From positions 1 through 26,134 of the forward strand of contig CAVIKO010000030.1 in NCBI GenBank assembly GCA_963643035.1: 26,134 bases of DNA. The letters are read 5' to 3'. The notes beneath the pieces were generated by a model that did not search any database, had not been told where the DNA came from, and was given only the letters and a program-made list of their open reading frames with translations. Of the stretch, positions 7,583-15,856 are shown piece by piece (position 1 is the first letter of the stretch; each line of letters begins with the position of its first letter). Origin of the DNA: UMGS1696 sp963643035 (GTDB taxonomy: Bacteria; Bacillota; Clostridia; Oscillospirales; CAG-272). A program made the translations under genes and the position numbers.

Positions 7583-8134
7583 TCAGAGCTTCTGCAGCGG
7601 CACAGGTTCCAGTCCCATTTCCGCGAACACGCCTGCCCAACGCTCCGGCATCCCAACGTCATATTCGACAGGATAAAAACCCGCGGTCAGGTAATTCTTG
7701 ATTGCCGGCTTGCGCCACTCGTCCGTTGTCAGATAAACCTTTTCCACCCCGTCGCGTCTCAATTTCTCCAGCGCGTGTGCGAGCATGGCGTGACCGATCT
7801 TTTTCCCGCGCACCTCCGGAATGGCAGCGACCATGTGAATGTCCCCCGCACCGTCCGGACGAACAAAACCCGTAATCGTGGCAACAGGACGGTCGTTGTC
7901 CCGCGCACAGACGAAAAAAATATCGCGTTCCGGTTCAACGCCTGCCACATTGGTAATGGAGGAGACGTATCCGTCCCGACCTGTATCCTCTCCGAACAGT
8001 CCATTCTTGCAGATCTCGACCCATACGGCGATTTCCTCCTCTGTTTCGCGGAAATTGCGGATGTAGTAATCCTTGTGCAGCGGATAGGGGAAAACACCCT
8101 CCGCCATCTTTTTGCACATCATCAGCTGGCTCAT
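7583..8134 (-). CDS. GNAT family N-acetyltransferase
   Basis: A 183-residue predicted acetyl-CoA-dependent N-acetyltransferase. The core is seen as FFVCARDNDRPVATITGF (strand 4 region), DIHMVAAIPEVRGKKIGHAML (motif A with the R-G-K-K-I-G pyrophosphate loop), then ALEKLRRDGVEKVYLTTDEWRKPAIKNYLTAGFYPVEYD (motif B and the usual YxxxGF). The N-terminal 50 residues resemble those of GNATs that act on small molecules; the substrate cannot be told. ATG 8134 has GAGGT about seven bases upstream. It leads a two-gene unit with the TraX gene; both products could act on the same acetylation pathway, but that is inference. Confidence 0.88.
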   Translation of the reverse strand: MSQLMMCKKMAEGVFPYPLHKDYYIRNFRETEEEIAVWVEICKNGLFGEDTGRDGYVSSITNVAGVEPERDIFFVCARDNDRPVATITGFVRPDGAGDIHMVAAIPEVRGKKIGHAMLAHALEKLRRDGVEKVYLTTDEWRKPAIKNYLTAGFYPVEYDVGMPERWAGVFAEMGLEPVPLQKL

Positions 8135-8159
8135 AGCATACCTCGCATCATAGTAGAAT

Positions 8160-8235
8160 TAGGAAGACTCTGATTTAAGGTTATTTTTTGCAATAAAAGC
8201 CCCTCTATTTTAGCCTTTTATCGCAAAAATCCGAT
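8160..8235 (-). repeat. Intergenic repeat, copy B, upstream of the GNAT gene
   Basis: Read on the minus strand it has TTTTTGCGATAAAAGGCT, then TTTTATTGCAAAAAATAACC, TTAAATCAGAG and CTTCCTAATTCTACTATGATGCG. The order and the TTAAATCA and TACT blocks match copies A and C more loosely. It points towards the GNAT gene. The rest of the gap to the fucosidase (8236-8412) holds no recognised gene. Confidence 0.4.
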
Positions 8236-8412
8236 TGATTCAAAGGTTCCTTCGGTAAGGATATGCTGAACCCATCAACCGATCGGATCTTCGCACGAAA
8301 GCTCTTGGCGCAAAACCAACCGAAATCAGCGTATACCTCACCAATGATAACAGAAATCAAAGCAGATTGCAAGAGAATTGCGTAATTTTCGGAAGTTTTT
8401 TTACGAAAGCTA

Positions 8413-8441
8413 TTGCCTTTTGTTGTCAATTTTTATATAAT
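8413..8441 (+). promoter_or_regulatory. Promoter of the fucosidase operon
   Basis: TTGCCT (8413-8418) and TATAAT (8436-8441) are 17 bases apart. The predicted start near 8448 gives a leader of about 85 bases and rules out coding sequence before that point. Confidence 0.7.
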
Positions 8442-8532
8442 GAGAGCAGTGCGGCGTGAAAAAGCACAATGCCGCAAGGGACAATTACGAAAGGAGACTC
8501 CGTGTACAGTGCATACGCGGAGAAAAGAATCC

Positions 8533-9564
8533 ATGAACAATCGCGAATGGTTTCGACAGGCAAAATACGGAATGATGGTTCATTTCGGCATCTATTCCAT
8601 GCTTGCGGGAGAATACAGGGGCAGACGCACGCCGTATTACGCGGAATGGGCGCAGTCCTATTTCCAGATTCCGAATCACGAAATCGAATCGCTTGCCGGA
8701 ACGTTCAACCCAATCTACTTTCACGCGGATGAATGGATCACCCTTGCCAAGGAATGCGGCATGGAGTATTTCGTCATAACATCCAAGCATCACGAAGGCT
8801 TCGCGCTCTTTGATTCCGAATGCGATCCGTTCAATGTAAAGCGCGCTACGCCGTTTGGGAGAGACATCATCGCGGAACTTGCCGAAGCCTGCTACAAGCA
8901 CGGAATCAAATTCGGTCTGTATTACTCGCAGGAGCTGGACTGGCATCATCCGCACGGCGGTGGTTATAACAAAACTTGCGCCTGCTCCGGTACGACCTGG
9001 TTCAACAGCTGGGACTTTCCGGGCAGAGACAACAAGGATTTTTCCATCTGTTTTGAGGAAAAGATCAAGCCGCAGGTCAAGGAGATTCTCACAAAATACG
9101 GCGATCTCTGCCTCATCTGGTTCGATACGCCCAGTGTGATAACGCCGGAGCAGAGCCGTGAGCTTTTCGATATGGTCAAGCAGTACCAACCCGAATGCCT
9201 GATCAATTCCCGTCTGGGCAACGGTGCGTATGATTATGTATCTCTCGGAGATAACGAAATCCCACAGAAGCGTCCGGAGAATATCTCGGAAACTCCTGTA
9301 GGAGAGATGAATGAGCTTGACGGATTCAAGTATTCTCCCTACGATCTATACGAAACGGCGGCGACGCTCAACGACACATGGGGATTCAAGTATTACGACC
9401 ACAACTGGAAAACGCCGGAGCAGATTGCGGCAAACAAAAAGCATCTGAACGCTATGGGCGTCAATTATCTTTTGAACGTGGGACCCGACGGACTGGGCAG
9501 AATCCCGTCCTTCTCTATCGACATCCTGCGCCGCGCCCGTGAAATAGAAGAAAAAAAACTGTAA
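8533..9564 (+). CDS. GH29 family alpha-L-fucosidase, cytoplasmic
   Basis: A glycoside hydrolase of 343 residues predicted to release L-fucose from glycans by a retaining mechanism. The GH29 pattern is clear: WFRQAKYGMMVHFGIYSMLAGEYRG near the N terminus, WITLAKECGMEYFVITSKHHEGFALFDS (residues 68-95), GIKFGLYYSQELDWHHP, then LCLIWFDTP with the probable nucleophile Asp198. The acid/base residue is not conserved enough in GH29 to point to by eye. There is no signal peptide, so it acts inside the cell on imported oligosaccharides. ATG 8533 has GGAG ten bases upstream; GTG 8509 in the same frame lies 12 bases after AAGGAG and is a real alternative. It lacks the C-terminal beta-sandwich of longer fucosidases. 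The next gene starts 25 bases later in the same operon. Confidence 0.88.
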   Translation: MNNREWFRQAKYGMMVHFGIYSMLAGEYRGRRTPYYAEWAQSYFQIPNHEIESLAGTFNPIYFHADEWITLAKECGMEYFVITSKHHEGFALFDSECDPFNVKRATPFGRDIIAELAEACYKHGIKFGLYYSQELDWHHPHGGGYNKTCACSGTTWFNSWDFPGRDNKDFSICFEEKIKPQVKEILTKYGDLCLIWFDTPSVITPEQSRELFDMVKQYQPECLINSRLGNGAYDYVSLGDNEIPQKRPENISETPVGEMNELDGFKYSPYDLYETAATLNDTWGFKYYDHNWKTPEQIAANKKHLNAMGVNYLLNVGPDGLGRIPSFSIDILRRAREIEEKKL

Positions 9565-9589
9565 TCATAAAATCACAAGGAGGTACTCT

Positions 9590-11539
9590 ATGAGACTTCG
9601 TCCACCATCTGTACCGCTTATCACGGTAGACCCCTATTTTTCTCTTTGGTCCCCGGCTGATCATTTAACGGATGCCGTTACCGTACATTGGACCGGCAGT
9701 CCGCAGACCATGGTCGGATACGCCACCATCGACGGCGTGCCGTATCGTTTTCTCGGCAAGCTCCATCCGGGAGACAATTCCCCGGCAATGTGCGAGTTGT
9801 CCCGTGACTGCGATGCACTCCATACAAACTATGTGTTTTCCGCAGCAGGCGTGGAACTGTCTGTCACGTTTATGACGCCGCTTCTGATGGACGATCTCGA
9901 TGTGATGAGCCGCCCGGTGTCCTATCTCCGTCTCTCCGCCCGCAGCACCGATCATGCGTGTCATATGATCGGGATCCGTCTTATCGTCAGTGAAGAAATC
10001 TGTCTCGACAAGCGTGGTCAGGACGATGTAACGACGGAAATCTTCACGGAAGAGGGACTGTCCTCTGTGAAAATCGGCAGTGTCCGTCAGCCTATTCTTT
10101 CGCGTTCCGGGGACAACATCCGTATCGATTGGGGCTACTTCTACATGACCGCCGCGGATGCCGTCTGCAATGTGGAGCAGATCGACATCCCGTATTCCGG
10201 CGAAAACACTCCGGCAGATTATGATCCTTCAACCACATTTGTCTCTCTGTCGCTCGATCTTGATACCGTGGAGAATACGGATGCGCTTGTCACCTTTGCC
10301 TATGACGACGTGTATTCGATTCTCTATTTTGGGGAAAGGCTCCATTCGTACTGGAACCGAAACGGTATGACCATTCGGGAAGCCATCGTCGCCGCGCATC
10401 GGGAATATCCGGCTTTGGAGAAACGCTGCAGTGCGTTTGCCGCAAAGCTCTTTGCCGATGGCGTCAAGGCAGGTGGGGAAAAGTACGCGGAAATTCTGGA
10501 ACTGTCCTATCGTCAGTCGATCGCAGCGCACAAAGCGGTTATCGACGACCGAGGTGAGCTTCTCTTTATTTCCAAGGAATGCTTCTCAAACGGCTGTGCC
10601 GCCACAGTAGATCTGAGCTATCCGTCCGCACCGCTCTATTTACTCTACAATCCGGAGCTGGTACGCGGTATGATGCGGCCGATCGTCCGGTACGCCAAGA
10701 GTGAGGGCTGGCACTTCGATTTTTCTCCGCACGACTGTGGGCAGTATCCAATCTTGTCCGGACAGGTATATGCAAACAATGCTGAGGAATGGCAGATGCC
10801 GGTGGAGGAGTCGGGCAATATGCTGGTGCTTGTCGCATCCTGTGCCATCGCCGACGGAAATCTCGCCTTTGCCAAGGAACATATGGATCTGTGGGAAACG
10901 TGGGTACAGTATCTGCTCGCGCATGGCGAGGATCCGGAGAATCAGCTTTGCACAGATGATTTTGCCGGTCATCTTGCGCACAACTGCAACCTGTCCCTCA
11001 AGGCAATGATGGGCATTACCGCTCTTGCCATTCTGTATCGAATGCTCGGCCGTTCTGATGAGGCGGAGAATTTGATCGGAAAAGCGCGGAATATGGCAGA
11101 ATCGTTCGCACGTCGCGCCGCCAACGGAGACGGCAGTTATCGCCTGGCATACGACCGCCCCGGCACGTGGTCGATGAAGTACAACATCGTCTGGGATAAG
11201 CTCTGGCACACCGGCATTATGGATCCAACCGTGTTGCAATCGGAATTCGCTTCCTATCGCCGCCATGTGAATCCATACGGTATGCCCCTCGATTGCCGGG
11301 AAACATATACGAAGAGCGACTGGCTCGTCTGGACAGCGACCTTGGCAAACGACCGCGCAGATTTTGAGGACTACATCGCGCCGCTGTGGGAAGCGTATCA
11401 TCGCACACTCACCCGCGTTCCGATGACGGATTGGTACTACACCGTCACCGCCAACCAGAGAGGCTTCCAAAACCGCTCCGTGATCGGCGGTCACTTCATG
11501 AAGCTGCTCGAATACTCCGGTAAAATGCGCGTGGAGTAA
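9590..11539 (+). CDS. DUF4964/DUF5127/DUF4965/DUF1793 (glutaminase GtaA-like) protein
   Basis: A 649-residue protein with the domain order of the GtaA-like family. DUF4964 is at about 1-60 (RPPSVPLITVDPYFSLWSPADHLTDAVTVHWTG), DUF5127 about 70-260, DUF4965 about 280-450 (LSYRQSIAAHKAVID, FSNGCAATVDLSYPSAPLYLLYNP), and the (alpha/alpha)6-like DUF1793 from about 455 (HNCNLSLKAMMGITALAILYRMLG, YNIVWDKLWH, DWLVWTATLA). The family is called glutaminase after a fungal enzyme, but the fold resembles six-hairpin glycosidases and gut-bacterial copies usually sit with glycosidases, as here. I would treat the true reaction as unknown. No signal peptide is present. AAGGAGG lies seven bases before ATG 9590. 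It follows the GH29 gene by 25 bases and ends in a shared terminator. Confidence 0.85.
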   Translation: MRLRPPSVPLITVDPYFSLWSPADHLTDAVTVHWTGSPQTMVGYATIDGVPYRFLGKLHPGDNSPAMCELSRDCDALHTNYVFSAAGVELSVTFMTPLLMDDLDVMSRPVSYLRLSARSTDHACHMIGIRLIVSEEICLDKRGQDDVTTEIFTEEGLSSVKIGSVRQPILSRSGDNIRIDWGYFYMTAADAVCNVEQIDIPYSGENTPADYDPSTTFVSLSLDLDTVENTDALVTFAYDDVYSILYFGERLHSYWNRNGMTIREAIVAAHREYPALEKRCSAFAAKLFADGVKAGGEKYAEILELSYRQSIAAHKAVIDDRGELLFISKECFSNGCAATVDLSYPSAPLYLLYNPELVRGMMRPIVRYAKSEGWHFDFSPHDCGQYPILSGQVYANNAEEWQMPVEESGNMLVLVASCAIADGNLAFAKEHMDLWETWVQYLLAHGEDPENQLCTDDFAGHLAHNCNLSLKAMMGITALAILYRMLGRSDEAENLIGKARNMAESFARRAANGDGSYRLAYDRPGTWSMKYNIVWDKLWHTGIMDPTVLQSEFASYRRHVNPYGMPLDCRETYTKSDWLVWTATLANDRADFEDYIAPLWEAYHRTLTRVPMTDWYYTVTANQRGFQNRSVIGGHFMKLLEYSGKMRVE

Positions 11540-11550
11540 AAGTGATGAAC

Positions 11551-11593
11551 AAAAAGAACGCAGAGGCTGGAAAAACCTTTGCGTTCTTTTTAT
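11551..11593. terminator. Bidirectional terminator between convergent genes
   Basis: AAAAAGAACGCA (11551-11562) pairs with TGCGTTCTTTTT (11580-11591), so both strands end in a T-run. It serves the fucosidase operon from the left and the solute-binding protein gene from the right. Confidence 0.85.
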
Positions 11594-11662
11594 ATTGCCT
11601 GAAAAGCTCGAATAAATTGTTTTAGGCGAAATCCGCCTGAAAGAAGCGTTTTTCTGATGGAA

Positions 11663-13129
11663 TTATTCGTACATGGCGTAAATTTTGTCCAATGCTTTTT
11701 CGATCTTTTTCTCCGCCTTGGCATAGGTGGAGGCAATATCCGTCGTTTTCAAATTGAGACAGCCTCGGAACATATACGGCAGCATTTCGAGGTAGGTACC
11801 GTACATGAAGGAAACATCAAATGCGGCTCCGGCAGAGATCAGATCGATCATGGAAGCGGTCGCCTCGTCCTTGGAATATTTCGATTTCAGAGCCACATCG
11901 TAGTATACGGGATACACATTCGCATACGTTTCCGCCGCCATAGCTTCCGTCATGAGCGAGACAAAATCTGTATCTTTGACCGTGGTCGGCATACCCACGA
12001 TGGAGTAGCCGTCCGAGACCAGACAATGGTAGCCGTCCTGCTCTTCATCGTATTTGGGCTGCGGTACGATACCGAACGGATCCTCCATATCCCGCAGCGC
12101 GTTGAAAGCGTCGTTTAGCGTCCCCTGCGCAAAAACGAGGGTGCCGCCGGTGAAATAGTCCATGAAGCCTGTCCAGTTTTCCCAGAAATACACGCCGTTG
12201 TTCTCATAATATAGGCTGTAGATCTTGGAAAGCGCATCGTAGGTTTTCTCCTGCATCAGTTTGATTTCCAGCGTTCCGTCATCAGCTTTTCCGGTGACAG
12301 GAATGTCAAACGCGCTGCACCAAGTGTCGGAATAATACCAGTTCGCACCGAAGCCGTACCGGTCGCTTTCATCCCGGCTTCCGTTCCCGTTGATATCCTG
12401 GTACATTCCTTCCACAAGGGTACTGAGATAATCGATTGTCCACCCGCCATCCAGCACAAGCGCGTACAAATCCGCCTCGGTCAATCCATAGTTCTGCAAC
12501 AGTACAGAATTCACATAGGTTGCCGTGGTGTTGGTCATGTAGGTCACGGAGAAGGAGCCGGTCAGACCGAACAGTTTGCCGTTGAAGGTGGCATCGTCAT
12601 TGATCTGTTGATTCCACCACGGCTTGTCGAGATGGACATACTTAGTGTCGTTCCAGTTCTGATAAATGCCCGCCGCCGTAGCCATGTGAAAATTCCATAC
12701 CTCCGGTGCGGCAACATCACAGAAATCATCGCCGGCTGTCGCATATTGTACGAGCGCATTATAGATGCTGCCGGAATCTCCGCTCATGGGAATGGCTTGG
12801 ATAGAGACGTTGAAGCGTTCCGACAGCCGCGCGTTTCGATTGAATACGGCGTCGTTTTCGACCTCTCCGGTCAATTCTTCCGTGAAAAACTCATCGGTAT
12901 AGCCTTCAATGCCGGCGATGCGATAGACTTTGCCGTCATAATCCATGGCGGGCAGATCGTCGGACAGCGCAGGCTCTGTTTCCTGTACCTCGGTATCCGC
13001 GGACGTAGCGGAAGCGGTGCCATCCTGGGTATCGGAGATAGTTGGTGTGGTTTCCTTTTCCGTACCGCCACATGCCGTCGCAGACAGCAGAATGGCACAC
13101 AGAAGAAGGAACGCAGAGAATCGTTTCAT
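11663..13129 (-). CDS. Extracellular solute-binding lipoprotein (family 1-like)
   Basis: A 488-residue ABC-type solute-binding protein, probably for an oligosaccharide, anchored outside the membrane. ATG 13129 has AGGAGT six bases upstream. MKRFSAFLLLCAILLSATAC is a lipoprotein signal with Cys20 to be lipidated, followed by an acidic/Thr-rich linker to about residue 60. Family landmarks are GEVENDAVFNRNARLSERFNV, KPWWNQQIND, GWTIDYLSTLVEGMYQ, GIVPQPKYDEEQDGYH and PVYYDVALKSKYSKDE. The segment DINGNGSRDESD fits a 12-residue EF-hand-type calcium loop. Two related genes lie near 20.8-23.7 kb. No permease or ATPase subunit of a sugar importer is nearby, so transport partners must lie elsewhere. 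It has its own promoter. Confidence 0.88.
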   Translation of the reverse strand: MKRFSAFLLLCAILLSATACGGTEKETTPTISDTQDGTASATSADTEVQETEPALSDDLPAMDYDGKVYRIAGIEGYTDEFFTEELTGEVENDAVFNRNARLSERFNVSIQAIPMSGDSGSIYNALVQYATAGDDFCDVAAPEVWNFHMATAAGIYQNWNDTKYVHLDKPWWNQQINDDATFNGKLFGLTGSFSVTYMTNTTATYVNSVLLQNYGLTEADLYALVLDGGWTIDYLSTLVEGMYQDINGNGSRDESDRYGFGANWYYSDTWCSAFDIPVTGKADDGTLEIKLMQEKTYDALSKIYSLYYENNGVYFWENWTGFMDYFTGGTLVFAQGTLNDAFNALRDMEDPFGIVPQPKYDEEQDGYHCLVSDGYSIVGMPTTVKDTDFVSLMTEAMAAETYANVYPVYYDVALKSKYSKDEATASMIDLISAGAAFDVSFMYGTYLEMLPYMFRGCLNLKTTDIASTYAKAEKKIEKALDKIYAMYE

Positions 13130-13228
13130 GGGTAACTCCTTTTTGTTTATGGTTAGGAAAGTGCTGCATCCATCGTTTTTTTTGCACAAGAACAGCCTCA
13201 CAACAGCATTTCCATGGTATACGCATAT

Positions 13229-13257
13229 ATTATATAGGATGCGGCGAGAAAAGTCAA
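13229..13257 (-). promoter_or_regulatory. Promoter of the solute-binding protein gene
   Basis: On the minus strand TTGACT (13257-13252) and TATAAT (13234-13229) are 17 bases apart. The leader to ATG 13129 is about 95 bases. Confidence 0.75.
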
Positions 13258-13266
13258 CAAAAACGG

Positions 13267-13305
13267 AAAAAGTACGGAGTGGCGAGAACCGAAACCGTAC
13301 TTTTT
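13267..13305. terminator. Terminator after the ABC/Pr6Pr operon
   Basis: AAAAAGTACGG (13267-13277) pairs exactly with CCGTACTTTTT (13295-13305). On the minus strand it lies just after the stop of the Pr6Pr-like gene at 13317 and immediately before the solute-binding protein promoter. Confidence 0.8.
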
Positions 13306-13316
13306 GAGGTAGGGTA

Positions 13317-13955
13317 CTATAGCAGTCTGCGATCCACCGCTTTTTTCGCCATTGCCAGCAGAAACCCTATTGCATATGTCCCGCCGAGGATCCCGACACA
13401 CCACAGCACGGATTCCCCCAGCGGTTGGTCGTAGATGTAGAGAAATGGATACGGTCCTTGCCACCAGAGAAGATAGTTGCAGATGACGGCGCACAGTCCG
13501 TACAACTCCGTCGGCAAAAGCGCGATATGGGCAATCTCCGGAATTTTGGTAGAGATCCGTGGCAGGAAAAAGACGGTCGTGATCACAGTCAGAATCGGAT
13601 TCAGAAGATGGTGGTAGAGCATGTCTCCCTCCGTCAGCGTCATTCGATAACCGTTTTCTCCGGCTGCCGGTGCCAGCACAAATACGACCACGAGAAACGT
13701 CAGAGTCAGGCAGACCGCAGCAGTGAAATAGGCAAGGAGAACCCACCCCGGCACAGGCTTTTTTGTGATGAGCGCACGAATCAGAAAGACCGTGAGCAGA
13801 ATCCCAGAGAGGGCGGCGAGAGTGTTGCTGTCCACGGTGTAGTATTTGAAAATTTCAAATCCATTTACCGAAAAGAGCATCACGATCCCGCGGAGCGCAA
13901 ATACCACTGTCAGGGACGAGAAGAGGATCGCGCCGATCGTTCGTACCGTTTTCAT
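13317..13955 (-). CDS. Pr6Pr family membrane protein
   Basis: A 212-residue membrane protein with six predicted hydrophobic segments. It matches the Pr6Pr family pattern: FEIFKYYTVDSNTLAALSGI (the usual YxTxxSN), DMLYHHLLNPILTVITTVFFLP (conserved His and NP), then LLPTELYGLCAVICNYLLWWQGPYPFLYIY. The family has no established function in bacteria. ATG 13955 has GGAG five bases before it. It starts 11 bases after the stop of the second ABC exporter gene, so it is the last gene of that operon; a link with export is suggested only by position. Confidence 0.78.
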   Translation of the reverse strand: MKTVRTIGAILFSSLTVVFALRGIVMLFSVNGFEIFKYYTVDSNTLAALSGILLTVFLIRALITKKPVPGWVLLAYFTAAVCLTLTFLVVVFVLAPAAGENGYRMTLTEGDMLYHHLLNPILTVITTVFFLPRISTKIPEIAHIALLPTELYGLCAVICNYLLWWQGPYPFLYIYDQPLGESVLWCVGILGGTYAIGFLLAMAKKAVDRRLL

Positions 13956-13966
13956 ACCGTCTCCAT

Positions 13967-15856
13967 TTATCCGTTTCTTTCCGACTGCTCCCTGTGATAC
14001 TGGAGCATGTATAGCTGGTAATATTTCCCGTGTGTCGCGAGCAGATCATTGTGGCTGCCGGACTCTACGATCTTCCCGTGCGAGAGGACATAGATCCGGT
14101 CAGCGTGCTGAATGGTGGAAAGGCGGTGCGCGACGATGAGCATCGTGCCGATTTTCGCCATTTTCTCAAGCGAATCCTGAATGAGAACCTCTGTCTCCGT
14201 GTCGATATTCGCCGTTGCTTCATCGAGAATCATCACGGACGGGTGGTGGATCAGCGTGCGGGCAAAAGATAATAGCTGTCTCTGTCCGGCAGAAAAATTG
14301 TTGCCACGCTCCCGGACGACCTCGTCGAGTCCTTTGTCAAGCCGCCGGATGAACGGCTCCGCATTGACGTAACGGCAAGCCTCCCAAACTTCCTCGTCCG
14401 ACACACCTTCCATGCGCAGAAGAATATTCGAACGGATCGTCCCGGAGAAGAGAAATACATCCTGGAGCATCTGCCCGAAATGGCGTCGTAGGCTGGAGAT
14501 TTTGATCTTCCGGATATCCATGCCGTCGATAAGAATCTGCCCACGCTGGATGTCATAATTCCGGCAGATGAGGGACAGGATCGTGCTTTTTCCGGATCCC
14601 GTAGAGCCGACAAACGCGATGGTTTCCCCGGCGTGGATATGAAACGACACGCCTTTCAGAACCCATTCATCCGGCACATAGGAGAACCATACATCCCGAA
14701 ACTCAATCTCACCGCGAATGTCGTCTACCTCAACGGCGTCCGGCGCGTCCACGATCTTCGGCTCCATGTCGAGAATCGTGAAAATTTTCTCCGCCGATGC
14801 GAATGCCGACTGGAGCCAGTTGAATTGCTCCGCGAGACTCTGAATCGGGTTGAAGAATTTGGAAATATACATGTAGAACGTGACGATTACGCCGCCGGTC
14901 AGGGTCTGCCCCAGAAAGGTTACATTCCGGATTGCGCCCCGTCCACCAAGATAGAGGAGACAGAGAACGGAGGAAACATACAACATATAGACGACGGGAC
15001 GAAAGATACCGAACACAAAAATCTGCTGTTTCTTTGCCTGTCCAAGCCGATTGTTGCGCTCCTTGAAATCGGCGAGCTTCTGGCTCTCCCGGTTAAAAAT
15101 CTGCGTGATCTTGATACCGGAGAGGTTTTCCGAGAGATATGTGTTGATGTCTGTGGTACCGTCCTTCACTCTGCGATAGGCGCGGCGGGAAAATTTGCGA
15201 AAAATCACGGTAAACAGCACGATAAACGGTGCGAAGCACAGCACCATAAGAGTCAGTGCATAATTGACACAGAGCATGGCGGCGGTGACACCGATGATGA
15301 TGAAGCAGTTTTTCGCAAGGTTGACGAGGATATTCGTGAAAAGCATCGACACTGCATTCGGATCGTTCGTTACACGGGTCACGAGCTTGCCGACCGGGAT
15401 CGCGTTTAGCTGCTCATGGGAAAGTCTCTCAATGTGGACAAAGAGATCCTCACGGATTTTCGAGAGAATCTTCTGTCCGACCTTCTGTAAAAGAATCGCC
15501 TCGATATATGTACATACAAGAGAGACAATCAAAATCGACGCATATGCGGCGACCATTTTATAAAGACGGGACAATTCAAAATCCGCCTTGACCATCTCCT
15601 CAATATTTCCGACGACCAGCGGTGAAACAATGTCGTAGGCGATGGAGACGAGCATGATCAGCCCAATGAGACAGAAATGCGCGCGATAGGGCTTGGTGTA
15701 CACGAGCATACGACGGATGATTTCACCGTCTGCCATGTGACGATCGAAGCCGAGAGCCTCCTTCTTGTTTTTCATCAGCGCGTATGCCGTGATAAAGACG
15801 ATGGAAAAAACGCCCAGGATCGCGCCTATGACAAGGATCGGATAAAATTCATACAT
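13967..15856 (-). CDS. ABC exporter half-transporter, catalytic subunit (BmrD/LmrD-like)
   Basis: This is the second half of a heterodimeric type IV ABC exporter, 629 residues. An extra N-terminal helix (residues 5-28) precedes the six-helix exporter domain (about 50-345). The ATPase domain has Walker A GSTGSGKS (417-424), signature FSAGQ (521-525), Walker B VMILDE with the catalytic Glu546, and H-loop His577. The DEATANID sequence is that of the full catalytic site in BmrD/LmrD-type partners. ATG 15856 overlaps the stop of the upstream subunit by eight bases and has GGAG eight bases before it, so the two are translationally coupled. Related pairs export drugs or lipids; the substrate here is unknown. 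Confidence 0.92.
   Translation of the reverse strand: MYEFYPILVIGAILGVFSIVFITAYALMKNKKEALGFDRHMADGEIIRRMLVYTKPYRAHFCLIGLIMLVSIAYDIVSPLVVGNIEEMVKADFELSRLYKMVAAYASILIVSLVCTYIEAILLQKVGQKILSKIREDLFVHIERLSHEQLNAIPVGKLVTRVTNDPNAVSMLFTNILVNLAKNCFIIIGVTAAMLCVNYALTLMVLCFAPFIVLFTVIFRKFSRRAYRRVKDGTTDINTYLSENLSGIKITQIFNRESQKLADFKERNNRLGQAKKQQIFVFGIFRPVVYMLYVSSVLCLLYLGGRGAIRNVTFLGQTLTGGVIVTFYMYISKFFNPIQSLAEQFNWLQSAFASAEKIFTILDMEPKIVDAPDAVEVDDIRGEIEFRDVWFSYVPDEWVLKGVSFHIHAGETIAFVGSTGSGKSTILSLICRNYDIQRGQILIDGMDIRKIKISSLRRHFGQMLQDVFLFSGTIRSNILLRMEGVSDEEVWEACRYVNAEPFIRRLDKGLDEVVRERGNNFSAGQRQLLSFARTLIHHPSVMILDEATANIDTETEVLIQDSLEKMAKIGTMLIVAHRLSTIQHADRIYVLSHGKIVESGSHNDLLATHGKYYQLYMLQYHREQSERNG

Noticed and set aside
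7082..8173. 363-codon plus-strand frame across the TraX and GNAT genes
   Set aside because: It is antisense to two genes with clear families and has no credible start.
8205..8429. 74-codon minus-strand open frame between the GNAT and fucosidase genes
   Set aside because: No ribosome binding site, no recognisable motif, and it runs through an intergenic repeat and over the fucosidase promoter.
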